From NCBI GenBank assembly GCA_000961655.1, contig LADR01000006.1, positions 1 through 44,059 on the forward strand: a DNA stretch of 44,059 bases, in the 5' to 3' direction. The translations under genes and the position numbers were made by a program. The DNA is from Desulfatitalea sp. BRH_c12 (lineage in GTDB: Bacteria > Desulfobacterota > Desulfobacteria > Desulfobacterales > Desulfosarcinaceae). This document shows, piece after piece, positions 1 to 8,546 of this stretch (positions within the stretch are counted from its first letter, which is position 1; each line of letters begins with the position of its first letter). A model generated the notes under the pieces. The model was not told where the DNA came from. It ran no database searches and was given only the letters and a program-made list of their open reading frames with translations.

Positions 1-2
1 CA

Positions 3-1253
3 GCGGCCGTGCGGGACGCGGCCGGGTTCGGCGTGCAGGTCCCGGCCGGCGTGCACATCGATTTCGCGCAGGTCATGGAGCGCATGCGCCGGCTCAGAAC
101 GTCGATTGCCCCCAACGACTCGGCCCGGCGGTTCAGCGATCTGGGTATCGATGTGTTTATGGGCGCCGCTCGCTTTATCGACGGCCATACAGTAGAGGTC
201 GCGGGCGAGCGGCTGCACTTTAAAAAAGCCGTCATTGCCACCGGTGCGCGCGCGGCGGCGCCGCCCATTGAAGGTCTGAGCGATGTGGCCTACCTGACCA
301 ATGAAACCGTTTTTTCCCTCACCGAGCTGCCCCGGCGCCTGGCTATCATCGGCGCCGGTCCTATCGGCTGCGAGATGGCCCAGGCCTTTGCCCGGTTCGG
401 GTCCGAAGTTTTCGTGATCGAGAGCACGCACGGGATTCTGCCACGAGAGGATCGGGACGCTTCAGAGATGGTATTGGCGTCCATGCAAACGGACGGTGTA
501 AAACTGCTGTGCTGCGGTAAAGACTTAAAGCTGAGCAAGACCGATGGCGATAAAACCCGTTTCAGCGTCGACTCCCATGACACACACTACGAAGAAGTGG
601 TTGACCAACTGATGGTGGCCGTCGGGCGCGCGCCGAATGTCGAAGGCCTGGGCCTGGATGAGGCGGGCGTGGCGTTCACCCCAAAAGGCGTCCAGGTCAA
701 CGATCAGCTTCAAACGACCCAGCCGGACATTTACGCGGCTGGCGACATCTGCTCCCCTTATCAATTCACGCATGCGGCGGATTTCATGGCACGTATCGTC
801 ATCCGCAATGCCCTTTTCATGGGGCGGGCCAAAGCCAGTGCGCTGACCATTCCCTGGTGCACCTACACAGAACCGGAAATCGCTCATGTGGGCCTTTACG
901 AGAAACAGGCCCAGGACCAGGGGATGCAGGTGGAAACGTTTACCCGGGCCTTTAAGGAGGTCGACCGCGCCATTCTGGAAGGCCAAACCAATGGCTTTGC
1001 GCGGGTGCATGTGCGCAAAGGCAGCGATAAAATCATTGGGGCCACCATCGTCGCATCCCATGCCGGCGACCTGATTTCGGAAATAACGCTGGCCATGACC
1101 CACAACCTGGGGCTGAAACAGATCGCCGATACCATTCATCCCTATCCCACCCAGGCCGAGGCCATCCGCCAGGTGGCCGATGCTTTCAACCGGACCCGTC
1201 TGACGCCGCTGGTCAAATCCCTTTTTTCCCGATGGATGGCGTGGCGAAGATGA
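3..1253 (+). CDS. Mercuric-reductase-like FAD/NAD(P) disulfide oxidoreductase, 5' truncated by the window
   Basis: The reading frame is open from base 3, so the N-terminus (first FAD-binding GxGxxG and any CxxxxC redox pair) lies outside the window. What remains is a class I pyridine-nucleotide disulfide oxidoreductase. It has the central NAD(P)-binding fold with GAGPIGCE about residue 117, the second FAD motif ending in IYAAGDI about residue 243, and the C-terminal dimerisation domain with HPYPTQAEA, the segment that carries the catalytic His in this family. The HPYPT form is typical of mercuric-reductase-like and dihydrolipoamide-dehydrogenase-like enzymes. No C-terminal Cys pair is visible, which argues against genuine mercuric reductase. 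The stop overlaps the start of the next gene (ATGA). The substrate cannot be fixed without the N-terminus. Confidence 0.9.
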   Translation, partial: AAVRDAAGFGVQVPAGVHIDFAQVMERMRRLRTSIAPNDSARRFSDLGIDVFMGAARFIDGHTVEVAGERLHFKKAVIATGARAAAPPIEGLSDVAYLTNETVFSLTELPRRLAIIGAGPIGCEMAQAFARFGSEVFVIESTHGILPREDRDASEMVLASMQTDGVKLLCCGKDLKLSKTDGDKTRFSVDSHDTHYEEVVDQLMVAVGRAPNVEGLGLDEAGVAFTPKGVQVNDQLQTTQPDIYAAGDICSPYQFTHAADFMARIVIRNALFMGRAKASALTIPWCTYTEPEIAHVGLYEKQAQDQGMQVETFTRAFKEVDRAILEGQTNGFARVHVRKGSDKIIGATIVASHAGDLISEITLAMTHNLGLKQIADTIHPYPTQAEAIRQVADAFNRTRLTPLVKSLFSRWMAWRR

Positions 1254-2809
1254 ACGCTTCCTGGATCTCTTCCAGAACGACAGGAGGTCTTGCAAACTGC
1301 ACGGAGGCTGAATTGGAAAAGCAAAAAGCAAAACTTCATCTGTTCGGCAAGCATGTCAAAGAGCGTGGCATCCGTGAAATCCTGCTCAATGGCGTATTTT
1401 GGAGAATACTCGTTATCGAGATTATCCTGCTGATCGGGAGCGTCTTCTACAGGATGGTGTCACAGGATGTCGCGCCGATAGAACTGCTGTGGTATGCCCT
1501 TCGTATCATGGCCCTGGTGGCCATCATTATTGCTTTCATGATGATCACTCTGCGGCGCTTTCTTGAAATAAAAATCATCAAGCCCCTTGAGATCATTGCG
1601 GACGCCAATCTCCAGCTGGATGGGCAAAATCCCAAGGTGAACCACGTTCCCCTGGACGGCGAGGCGGCCACGGAGATCCGAAAAATCGTCGAAACCCGTT
1701 CCCAGATGCTGCAAACCCTTCTGAAGGTATCCGAGCAGCGCCTCCAGCTGGTTAGTTTCATCAAGGAGACATTCGGCCGTTATCTGTCGCGCCGCATCGT
1801 TGACGAAATCCTGGAATCTCCCGGCGGGCGGAAAATAGGTGGGCGACGGCAGACCGTGACGGTGGTGATGTCCGATCTGCGGGGGTTCTCGGATCTTTCC
1901 GATATCCGCGACCCCGAGGCGATGGTCCAAATTCTGAATCGCTATTTTGAGACCATGACGCAAGTCATTCATAGCTATGACGGTATCATTGACGAGTTCA
2001 TCGGAGATGCGATTCTCACGGTGTTCGGCGTACCGGAACCCAGGGCGGACGATCCGGTGCGGGCGGTGGCCTGTGCCCTGGACATGCAGCGAACCCTGGC
2101 CGCCTTGAACCGTGAGATGGCGCGCGAGGGGATGCCGACTTTGGAAATGGGCATCGGCATCAACACGGGACCGGTGGTGGTAGGAAATCTGGGGTCCGAG
2201 GCCAGGACAAAGTACGGCATTGTCGGTGCCGTGGTGAATGTCGCGTCACGCATCGAATCCAACACCGTCGGCGGACAAGTGTTGGTCGGAGAAAGCACCT
2301 ATACGCAGGTGCGGGATAAGGTGACCGCGCAGCCTCCGATAACGGTCATGATGAAAGGTATGAAGAAACCACTGGTGTGTTATCCGGTGACCGCCATAGG
2401 CGCGCCTTATGATATCGCCTTTAGCATTGCCCAAAGTGACCGACAGCTGAACATTCAACTGCCGGTCCGGTTGTGGCGGATGGAGGGCAAAAAGGTCATT
2501 TCAGCCCCTGTGTCCGGAGAAACCCGATTCATTGGCGATGGGCGTTTGGCTGTGAAAATTCCAGTTCACCTGGAACCGTGGACGAATGTCAAGTTGTTGT
2601 TCGAATTTTGTCAGGAAGCCCACTGTTTTTCAGATATTTATGCCAAGGTGTTGTCCGTGGAAAACAGCGCCGCGGGCTTGTTGCACCATCTTGGCATCAC
2701 TTACATGGATCCGAGGGACAAAACGCTGTTGAGTGGGTGGATTGAAACGACCGCCCCCGGATCAGATGCTTTCCTGAATGAAATCGGTTTGGCATCTGAA
2801 ATGAAATAA
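1250..2809 (+). CDS. Membrane class III adenylate/guanylate cyclase with C-terminal PilZ-like domain
   Basis: Two hydrophobic helices (about residues 50-68 and 78-100) are followed by a HAMP-like linker and a class III cyclase domain (about 200-385). Both metal-binding aspartates are present (D209 in SDLRGFS, D253 in FIGDAI), as is the VNVASRIE helix. The usual adenine-selecting Lys before the GD is Glu249 and the partner position is Gly323, so ATP specificity cannot be assumed. The last 110 residues resemble a PilZ fold but lack a clear RxxxR/DxSxxG c-di-GMP motif. I chose ATG 1250 because it overlaps the upstream stop as ATGA. ATG 1232 is in frame, and TTG 1313 behind a GGAGG-like site is a credible alternative. 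It probably makes a cyclic nucleotide at the inner membrane. Confidence 0.88.
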   Translation: MNASWISSRTTGGLANCTEAELEKQKAKLHLFGKHVKERGIREILLNGVFWRILVIEIILLIGSVFYRMVSQDVAPIELLWYALRIMALVAIIIAFMMITLRRFLEIKIIKPLEIIADANLQLDGQNPKVNHVPLDGEAATEIRKIVETRSQMLQTLLKVSEQRLQLVSFIKETFGRYLSRRIVDEILESPGGRKIGGRRQTVTVVMSDLRGFSDLSDIRDPEAMVQILNRYFETMTQVIHSYDGIIDEFIGDAILTVFGVPEPRADDPVRAVACALDMQRTLAALNREMAREGMPTLEMGIGINTGPVVVGNLGSEARTKYGIVGAVVNVASRIESNTVGGQVLVGESTYTQVRDKVTAQPPITVMMKGMKKPLVCYPVTAIGAPYDIAFSIAQSDRQLNIQLPVRLWRMEGKKVISAPVSGETRFIGDGRLAVKIPVHLEPWTNVKLLFEFCQEAHCFSDIYAKVLSVENSAAGLLHHLGITYMDPRDKTLLSGWIETTAPGSDAFLNEIGLASEMK

Positions 2810-2938
2810 CATATTCTTGGGAACCCCATTGGGATGCGTTACAATCATCAGCGGTTGCCAGCATGGGGAGTTGTTGTCAACAATACTTTCCCCTGCCGGG
2901 AAAGCCGAAGTGAAGGCGTTGAAGGTAAAAGTTAAAAG

Positions 2939-3511
2939 ATGAACGAAGCCACACGATTGCATCCTGAAGCCTGGGTGGCGCAATATGGCGATATGCTTTT
3001 CCGCTTTGCGCTTCAAAGGGTTAGTGATACGGCCATTGCGGAGGACCTTGTCCAGGAATCATTGCTGGCGGCCATGAAGTCCAAAGACCGTTTCCAAGGG
3101 CAATCCTCCGAAAGGACATGGCTGTTTGCTATTTTGAAGCACAAGATCATCGATCATTTTAGAAGTAAAAAGTATCGGCCCGCCGGTACTGAGGTCGAGG
3201 CATTCGCCGAAGCAAGCGACCATTTTAATGAGAACGGGACATGGCGTATCCAACCCAAGCGTTGGGATGCCAATCCTCATGATGCATACGAACAAAAAGA
3301 ATTCCTGGATGCATTTTATCTTTGCCTGTCCAAAATGCCCCAACGGCTTGCCGATACTTTTGTCTACAGAGAAATCGACGGGTTGGATACGGAAGAAATT
3401 TGTAAAATTCTGAACATCACCACGACCAATTGTGGGGTCATGTTATACCGTGCACGTATGTCGCTGCGCAGCTGTCTCGAAAAAATTACGCAACCCAATG
3501 AGGATAGATGA
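2939..3511 (+). CDS. ECF-type RNA polymerase sigma-70 family sigma factor
   Basis: This 190-residue protein has only sigma regions 2 and 4. Region 2 covers about residues 12-70, including AEDLVQESLLAAM and the FAILKHKIIDHFR promoter-melting helix. Region 4 covers about 125-185, with DTEEICKILNITTTN as the helix-turn-helix and LYRARMSLRSCLE as its recognition end. The linker of about 55 residues is longer than in a minimal ECF sigma. It is followed directly (stop/start TGAATG) by a small zinc-binding anti-sigma-like reading frame, the usual pairing for stress-responsive ECF factors. Target genes cannot be read from the window. The next three genes on the same strand are candidates by position only. 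Confidence 0.92.
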   Translation: MNEATRLHPEAWVAQYGDMLFRFALQRVSDTAIAEDLVQESLLAAMKSKDRFQGQSSERTWLFAILKHKIIDHFRSKKYRPAGTEVEAFAEASDHFNENGTWRIQPKRWDANPHDAYEQKEFLDAFYLCLSKMPQRLADTFVYREIDGLDTEEICKILNITTTNCGVMLYRARMSLRSCLEKITQPNEDR

Positions 3512-3765
3512 ATGAAACATTGGATGTTCAATTGTAAACAAGTCTCTGAAAAATATCCGAATCGTTGGACGGACCCCTGCCATTCCATCAGCGCATGATG
3601 ATCCGATTTCACGTGCTGATGTGTACCTACTGCGCCAATTTCCGGCGGCAACTCATGTTAATCAGTAAGGCGGGCCGATATGAAAATTCATCTGAAAAAA
3701 GTGAGTCCATGCTATCTGAGCAGGCACGTGAACGGATCTTGAAAGCCTTGAAAGACAAATCATGA
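3512..3765 (+). pseudogene. Zinc-binding anti-sigma factor (zf-HC2/ZAS type), interrupted by a 1-nt frameshift
   Basis: Translation from ATG 3512 begins MKHWMFNCKQVSEK, typical of small anti-sigma proteins, then runs into a stop at 3596. The rest of the protein continues in the +1 frame (MDGPLPFHQRMMIRFH...). Adding one A to the five-A run at 3549-3553 restores one 84-residue reading frame containing the ZAS zinc motif HVLMCTYC (H-x3-C-x2-C) plus the upstream Cys. Its position one base after the ECF sigma stop fits a sigma/anti-sigma pair. Either the gene is broken, which would free the sigma factor, or a base was lost in the homopolymer during sequencing. The sequence alone does not decide. 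Confidence 0.8.
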
Positions 3766-3830
3766 CTGCTTGAAAAATCGGTCAATGTAATTCAAGTATC
3801 TTTTAATCTTCAAGTCATCATGTTAGAAAA

Positions 3831-3854
3831 CGGCAGCCGCAAGCTGCCGGTTTT
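3831..3854 (+). terminator. Possible intrinsic terminator after the sigma/anti-sigma pair
   Basis: A 7-bp GC-rich stem (CGGCAGC 3831-3837, GCTGCCG 3843-3849) with a 5-nt loop is followed by GTTTT and preceded by AAAA. The T tract is short, so termination may be partial. It separates the anti-sigma gene from the HAMP protein gene at 3903. Confidence 0.5.
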
Positions 3855-3902
3855 GCGCCATAGGCTTGAACCAGGTATTTCAATTACATCGAGGCAACCG
3901 TC

Positions 3903-4523
3903 ATGCATGAAAAATCGCGATACACAATACAGCGCACCATGATTATATACTTTTTGTTGATCGGATTTGCCTCAATAATGGTGGGGGTCGAATTTCTGGT
4001 GGATTTTCATACCGGGTACAAGGAAGTGGCGTTCAGCGCAAGTGCCGACCATAAGGTGCAAGATCAGGATAAAGTTTCCGCATTCTTTGACCGGATGCGT
4101 AAAAAAGCTGTTGTTATGGTGGCCATCATCATGGTGGTGACGCTGATTGTGCTGACCATGTTCATCAAAAACATCTCCGAACCTTTACAGCACATGATCG
4201 ATAAATCCCGTAAGATCTTATCGGGCGACTTGAGCCGGACGATAAAAATCCAGTCGGACAATGAGTTGTCCGAGCTAGGCACGATCATCAATGAAATGTC
4301 CTGCAATCTTCAGGAGATTCTATTGCTGTCCCGGGGCCTGTGCACCGCCGGGCAAAGTTTGACCGATGAGATACAGCAACTGCAGAAAGGGCCGCTCGAT
4401 GCCCAGGATCAAACCCGCATCGCCGATATCGTTCAGCGCTTGAACAGCGAATTTGCTTCGATGAACCAGGTCATTGATTATTTCAACTTTTATGCCGGAG
4501 AATCCCAACATCATGCTGGATAG
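3903..4523 (+). CDS. HAMP-domain membrane protein without an output domain
   Basis: The 206-residue protein has one transmembrane helix near residues 12-34, a short extracytoplasmic segment of about 30 residues and a second helix near 66-88. A HAMP domain (about 88-140; NISEPLQHMIDKSRKILSGDLSRT) and a further helical stretch follow. There is no methyl-accepting signalling tip, kinase, GGDEF or cyclase domain, so it is a chemoreceptor-like stub. It could modulate a partner through coiled-coil contacts. Its 3' end overlaps the TauE/SafE exporter start, suggesting co-transcription and perhaps a shared job. No function is claimed beyond membrane signalling. Confidence 0.8.
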   Translation: MHEKSRYTIQRTMIIYFLLIGFASIMVGVEFLVDFHTGYKEVAFSASADHKVQDQDKVSAFFDRMRKKAVVMVAIIMVVTLIVLTMFIKNISEPLQHMIDKSRKILSGDLSRTIKIQSDNELSELGTIINEMSCNLQEILLLSRGLCTAGQSLTDEIQQLQKGPLDAQDQTRIADIVQRLNSEFASMNQVIDYFNFYAGESQHHAG

Positions 4524-5271
4524 TTGGTTGTCGCTGCCCGCGGGTCTGCTCATCGCCACAATGGTGTCTATCATCGGAATCGGTGGCGGTATCCTTTGGA
4601 TGCCCTTTTTCCTTATCGTTTTAAAATTGCGCCCCGATGTCGCCGTACTGACCAGTCTGCTGATTCAAATGGCCGGGATGGGGTCAGGCACGCTGACCTT
4701 TTCGCGAAAAAAACAAATCGATTATCGTCTGGTGGTTTTTCTGCTGGTCGTGACGGTTCCCGGCATCGCTTTCGGGGCTTATCTATCCCGCCTGCTCAAT
4801 CCGGATAAAATGGAATTCATACTCGGGATTTTGGCCATGGCCACTGCGGTGCTGTTTGTATCCGCAAGCCACAAATATGGCGATCTTGGCCAGGAGCGCT
4901 CCCAATTGAAAACGGCTCGCAAATATGCGGCGGTCACAAGCGCTTTGGCCGTTATCAGCGGCCTGCTCAGCGTCAGCATCGGCGAATGGCTGGTACCGCT
5001 CATGCGAAGCAAACTTTCGTTGCGCATGCGAGTGGCGGTGGCCACCAGTATTGCCACCATTTTTGGCAATTGCGTGATAGGCGTTCTCTTTCATCTCCTC
5101 TTGGGCGCGCGCGCAGACCTGACAGTCTTGTTATGGGCAGTTCCCGGCGTGCTTATCGGAGGTCAGATCGGACCACGCATAGCCATTCACGTCAACGACC
5201 GTTTTTTAAAAGAGATCTTTATTTTCTTTCTTACCCTTATAGGCATTCATTTGATCTATAATTCTTTTTGA
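4513..5271 (+). CDS. TauE/SafE family membrane exporter (sulfite/organosulfonate exporter family)
   Basis: The protein has about 252 residues and seven to eight hydrophobic segments. It carries the family hallmarks: a first helix with SIIGIGGGILWMPFFL and an internal repeat of the same fold in the second half (GLLSVSIGEWLVPLM). TauE/SafE proteins export sulfite, sulfoacetate or related anions, but many members are uncharacterised. ATG 4513 follows a GGAG at 4497-4500 and gives an 11-nt overlap with the upstream HAMP gene. An in-frame ATG at 4492 is the alternative start. In an organism with sulfur chemistry, export of a toxic sulfur anion is plausible, but the substrate is not shown. Confidence 0.87.
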   Translation: MLDSWLSLPAGLLIATMVSIIGIGGGILWMPFFLIVLKLRPDVAVLTSLLIQMAGMGSGTLTFSRKKQIDYRLVVFLLVVTVPGIAFGAYLSRLLNPDKMEFILGILAMATAVLFVSASHKYGDLGQERSQLKTARKYAAVTSALAVISGLLSVSIGEWLVPLMRSKLSLRMRVAVATSIATIFGNCVIGVLFHLLLGARADLTVLLWAVPGVLIGGQIGPRIAIHVNDRFLKEIFIFFLTLIGIHLIYNSF

Positions 5272-5398
5272 ATATTAGATTTGTCGCGAGTCGACACCCA
5301 CCCATTGCCATCTTTTTTATGATTATATAATGGATTGCCTTGGGACAGTGTCGGGCTGAAAACGATCGATGGTGGTGAAACATAAACAGGAGATGGCC

Positions 5399-5632
5399 AT
5401 GTCGACGCCAGAGCAAAATCGTATCCTGGCAATATTAGCTGAAGAATGGCACCTCAATGGACCGCCTGGCATTATGGATGTAAACGATATCGTCACCGCT
5501 GCGCGATTATCGCGGAAAGAGACGTTCGCAGCACTGAGCGAGTTGTTCGAGAAAGGCCTGGTCGATATGAATAAATTCAAAACCGCAGCTTTTCTTACAC
5601 CCGAGGGGTATTCTGTCGCAAATTCGGAATAG
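5399..5632 (+). CDS. Small winged-helix-like hypothetical protein
   Basis: This 77-residue protein starts at ATG 5399, six bases after AGGAG (5388-5392). The predicted pattern is helix-helix-helix then a hairpin. Its middle (DIVTAARLSRKETFAALSEL, then FEKGLVDM) resembles a winged helix of the MarR/ArsR class, and its end (TAAFLTPEGYSVA) resembles the wing. It may be a small DNA-binding protein. It ends immediately before the convergent transporter operon (TAG and the opposite-strand stop abut). I recognise no named family. Confidence 0.65.
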   Translation: MSTPEQNRILAILAEEWHLNGPPGIMDVNDIVTAARLSRKETFAALSELFEKGLVDMNKFKTAAFLTPEGYSVANSE

Positions 5633-6592
5633 TCACTCTCTCACATGGCAGGCGACCCACCTGTCGGATCGTACCCTTTTCATTTCCGGTTCCGTCTCAC
5701 TACAAATTCCTTGCTTCATATTACATCTTTGATGAAAACGACATCCCGGCGGGGAACCTGCTGGAAATGGACTATCCATGACGTCCGTCTGCGCGTCTGA
5801 TAAAGCACGTGGTTGTTCGATCCGTGCAACCGCATTCAGGAGGATTTCAGTGTACGGGTGCAAAGGAAAACGGTACAAATCGTCCGAGGAACCGATCTCG
5901 CAGAGTTTGCCCATGTACATGACCGCGACACGATCGCAAACATTTTTCACTACAGCCAGGTCATGTGAAATGAACAGCATTGTCAAACCGTACCGGCAAC
6001 GCAAGTCTTCAAGCAGGTTGATGATTTGGGCCTGGACCGAGACATCGAGGGAGGAAACTGGCTCATCGCAGATCAACAGGTGCGGATTTGTCATCAATGC
6101 CCGCGCAATCTGAACCCGTTGGCATTGGCCACCAGACAGTTCAAAGGGTCGCAGATTATAGTACTCAGGATCGATGCCCACCTGGGCCATCATCTTCTGC
6201 ACCATGAATTTTTGTTCGGACCGGCTGCCATTATTTGCGATATGCAGCGGCATTGCAATGGCTGCCCCAATTGTTTGTCGGGGGTTCAAGGCCGAAATAG
6301 AATCCTGAAAGACAATTTGAAACTTTGGCCGGAGTTGTCTGAGCTGTTTTTTGGATACCTCCGTCAGGTCGTCGCCTTCAAGAAGAACTCTGCCGGATGT
6401 GGGTGGTGGAAGCTGCATGATGGCCCGGGCTACTGAAGATTTTCCGCACCCGGATTCACCGACCAGTCCAAGGGTTTCTCCTTGCTTGATGTCAAAGCTG
6501 ACCCCTGAAACCGCACGTAGTGTTTTTCTCTTCTCGATACGGAATTCAACTCGGATATTCTGAACATCCAAAATCGTTCTTTGGTTAAACAT
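5633..6592 (-). CDS. Peptide/nickel-type ABC transporter ATP-binding protein (DppF/OppF)
   Basis: This is an ABC ATPase of about 319 residues. It has Walker A GESGCGKSS, Q-loop FQDSISALNP, signature LSGGQCQRVQ, Walker B LLICDEPVSSLD and switch HDLAVVKN. The C-terminal extension carries the cysteine cluster (GCRFHQRC...GIC) found in Opp/Dpp ATPases, which binds an Fe-S cluster in some relatives. I placed the start at ATG 6592 because GAGG sits six bases upstream. An upstream in-frame start would overlap the preceding gene. It is the last gene of the leftward operon and pairs with the DppD-like ATPase to power the two permeases. Confidence 0.93.
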   Translation of the reverse strand: MFNQRTILDVQNIRVEFRIEKRKTLRAVSGVSFDIKQGETLGLVGESGCGKSSVARAIMQLPPPTSGRVLLEGDDLTEVSKKQLRQLRPKFQIVFQDSISALNPRQTIGAAIAMPLHIANNGSRSEQKFMVQKMMAQVGIDPEYYNLRPFELSGGQCQRVQIARALMTNPHLLICDEPVSSLDVSVQAQIINLLEDLRCRYGLTMLFISHDLAVVKNVCDRVAVMYMGKLCEIGSSDDLYRFPLHPYTEILLNAVARIEQPRALSDAQTDVMDSPFPAGSPPGCRFHQRCNMKQGICSETEPEMKRVRSDRWVACHVRE

Positions 6593-6608
6593 TCCAAACC
6601 TCAAACCA

Positions 6609-7577
6609 TCACGTAAGAGGATGCCAACACGCCGTTCGATGCGCAAGCGGGTCCTCCGGCAAAAGGGGTGGCTCCTCGGCTTTACATTTCAGGGACGCAT
6701 ATAAACAGCGTGGTGAAAATCGGCAACCCTGGGGCGGATCGATCGGATTCGGCGGTTGCCCGACGATTGTTTTCAGAACGCGATGGGTGGGGTTGCCAAT
6801 CCGGGGAATGGCGTTAAACAGGGCACGGGTATACGGCATCCGCATGTTCGCAAAGAGTTCGCCAGTGGTTGCCGTTTCAACAATTTTGCCGGCATACATC
6901 ACGGCAATATTCTGAGTCCTTGCGGCCGCCATCCTAAGGTCATGCGTGATCAGGATCATGGCCATACGCTTTTCATTATGCAAAAAACTCAGCAAATCCA
7001 ATATATCCGCCTGAATCGTTGCGTCCAGCGCCGTTGTAGGCTCATCGGCGATCAGCAGTCTGGGCTCGCATGCGAGGGCCATGGCAATGGCGATCCTTTG
7101 CCTGAGTCCGCCGGACAATTGGTGCGGATACAGACGCGCCCGCTGCTCCGCATTGGGGATTCCAGTGGCCGCCATCAGTTGGGTCGCTTTTCGCTTTGCA
7201 TCCTTCGCGGTCATGCCCAAATGATGAACCAACGGCTCGCTGAGTTGCCGACCCACGGTCATGACCGGATTCAGGGCAGTCATGGGATCTTGAAATATCA
7301 TGGCAACCTCACGGCCCCTAATTTTGTTGAGCCCCCGTTCCGGCAACCGATTCAAAAGCTGTCCGTCAAAAATGATTTCTGCATCCTTTGACAGCATTGT
7401 GCCCTTGGGCAACAATCCTAATATGGCGCGGCAAAGAACTGTTTTGCCGCAGCCGGATTCTCCAACCAGCCCCAATGTTTTTCCTCTTTCGAGGGTAAAC
7501 GAAACACCGTCGACCGGGCACACCGGGCCGCGGTCGGTTGGTATTCGGACCCTTAAACGATTCACCATTAGAAGCAT
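6609..7577 (-). CDS. Peptide/nickel-type ABC transporter ATP-binding protein (DppD/OppD)
   Basis: This 322-residue ABC ATPase has Walker A GESGCGKTV, Q-loop FQDPMTALNP, signature LSGGLRQRIA, Walker B LLIADEPTTALD and switch HDLRMAAA. The C-terminal cysteine motif GCRFSPRC...KC marks it as an Opp/Dpp family member rather than a generic ABC protein. AAGGA precedes ATG 7577. It lies between the DppC-like permease and the DppF-like ATPase, in the order B-C-D-F normal for this family. Substrate specificity is set by the binding protein, not by this subunit. Confidence 0.93.
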   Translation of the reverse strand: MLLMVNRLRVRIPTDRGPVCPVDGVSFTLERGKTLGLVGESGCGKTVLCRAILGLLPKGTMLSKDAEIIFDGQLLNRLPERGLNKIRGREVAMIFQDPMTALNPVMTVGRQLSEPLVHHLGMTAKDAKRKATQLMAATGIPNAEQRARLYPHQLSGGLRQRIAIAMALACEPRLLIADEPTTALDATIQADILDLLSFLHNEKRMAMILITHDLRMAAARTQNIAVMYAGKIVETATTGELFANMRMPYTRALFNAIPRIGNPTHRVLKTIVGQPPNPIDPPQGCRFSPRCLYASLKCKAEEPPLLPEDPLAHRTACWHPLT

Positions 7578-7601
7578 TGGCCAATCCTTGCACCCTGCGA
7601 A

Positions 7602-8516
7602 TTAAAGCTGTCCTTCCCTGGCGTCGACCAGGGCTCTGACCGCATCGCCGATCAGGTTAAACGAAAGAACCGTCAAAAACATGACCAGCGCGGGAATCAG
7701 GCTGACATGGGCGGCTTCATCCAGCATTTCCTTGCCTCCGGCAATCATGCCGCCCCAGCTTGGTGTTGGAGGCGGAACGCCGAGCGCAAGAAAGCTCAGC
7801 GATCCTTCCGCCACAATCATGTACGATACGATCAAAAGGGCGTAAACGATCATGGGCATGACAATGTTGGGGAGTATCTCTCTTGCCAGAATATGGATGT
7901 CGCTTTGTCCGAGGGCGCGGGCGGCCGTTACGAAATCACGCTGCGAAAAATTCAGGGTGTTGGCCCTTGCCACCCTTGTAAATGCAGGAATCGTAAGAAA
8001 TCCGAGGGCGAATATCATTTTGTCGAGCCCTGGTCCAAGATAAAAATAGACGGCAAGCAGGAGCACAAGGCCCGGAAAGGCCAAAATGACATCCATGATC
8101 GCCATGACAATAGTCTCTGCGCGCCCTCTGTAAAACCCGGCCAGCATGCCTATGATGCCGCCGATCACCAATCCGATCATCGGTGCAATCAAGCCCACAG
8201 CCAGGGAAATGCGGGCGCCGTATATCAGGCGGGCCAGGATATCGCGGCCCATGGTGTCCGTGCCGAACACGTAAACAGTCGTGATTGCCGATTGTCCATG
8301 AGAATCGGATCGAATTGCGCGGAAACCCGGCGGCGACGCCTGATTTTTCCAATCCATAGCGTCGTATTCAGCAAGCGGAAGAAGATCAGCAAAAATCGCA
8401 CACGCGAAAACAAGAGCGATCCAGCCCACTGAAAGCCAGAAACCGATGCCGAGCTTTTCAGATAAGGGCATAGGCCCATGGCAGGCGGATTCTGTATTTT
8501 GGATGGGATGTGCCAT
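7602..8516 (-). CDS. Peptide/nickel-type ABC transporter permease (DppC/OppC)
   Basis: The protein has 304 residues, an N-terminal transmembrane helix and a BPD_transp_1 domain of five more helices. The cytoplasmic coupling motif is in the segment RDFVTAARALGQSDIHILAREILPN (EAA loop). The phrase FGTDTMGRDIL before the second helix is a strong DppC/OppC signature. It forms the membrane channel with the neighbouring DppB-like permease, 30 nt upstream in the transcript. Confidence 0.93.
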   Translation of the reverse strand: MAHPIQNTESACHGPMPLSEKLGIGFWLSVGWIALVFACAIFADLLPLAEYDAMDWKNQASPPGFRAIRSDSHGQSAITTVYVFGTDTMGRDILARLIYGARISLAVGLIAPMIGLVIGGIIGMLAGFYRGRAETIVMAIMDVILAFPGLVLLLAVYFYLGPGLDKMIFALGFLTIPAFTRVARANTLNFSQRDFVTAARALGQSDIHILAREILPNIVMPMIVYALLIVSYMIVAEGSLSFLALGVPPPTPSWGGMIAGGKEMLDEAAHVSLIPALVMFLTVLSFNLIGDAVRALVDAREGQL

Positions 8517-8546
8517 TGCGATTGCCTGTTATGCGGTTGCGATTGA

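Noticed and set aside
3-1253. Naming the first gene merA (mercuric reductase).
   Set aside because: The catalytic N-terminus is outside the window, no C-terminal Cys pair is visible, and no other mer gene is present.
525-1331. A 268-residue minus-strand open frame antisense to the first gene.
   Set aside because: It is the antisense shadow of a gene with clear oxidoreductase motifs.
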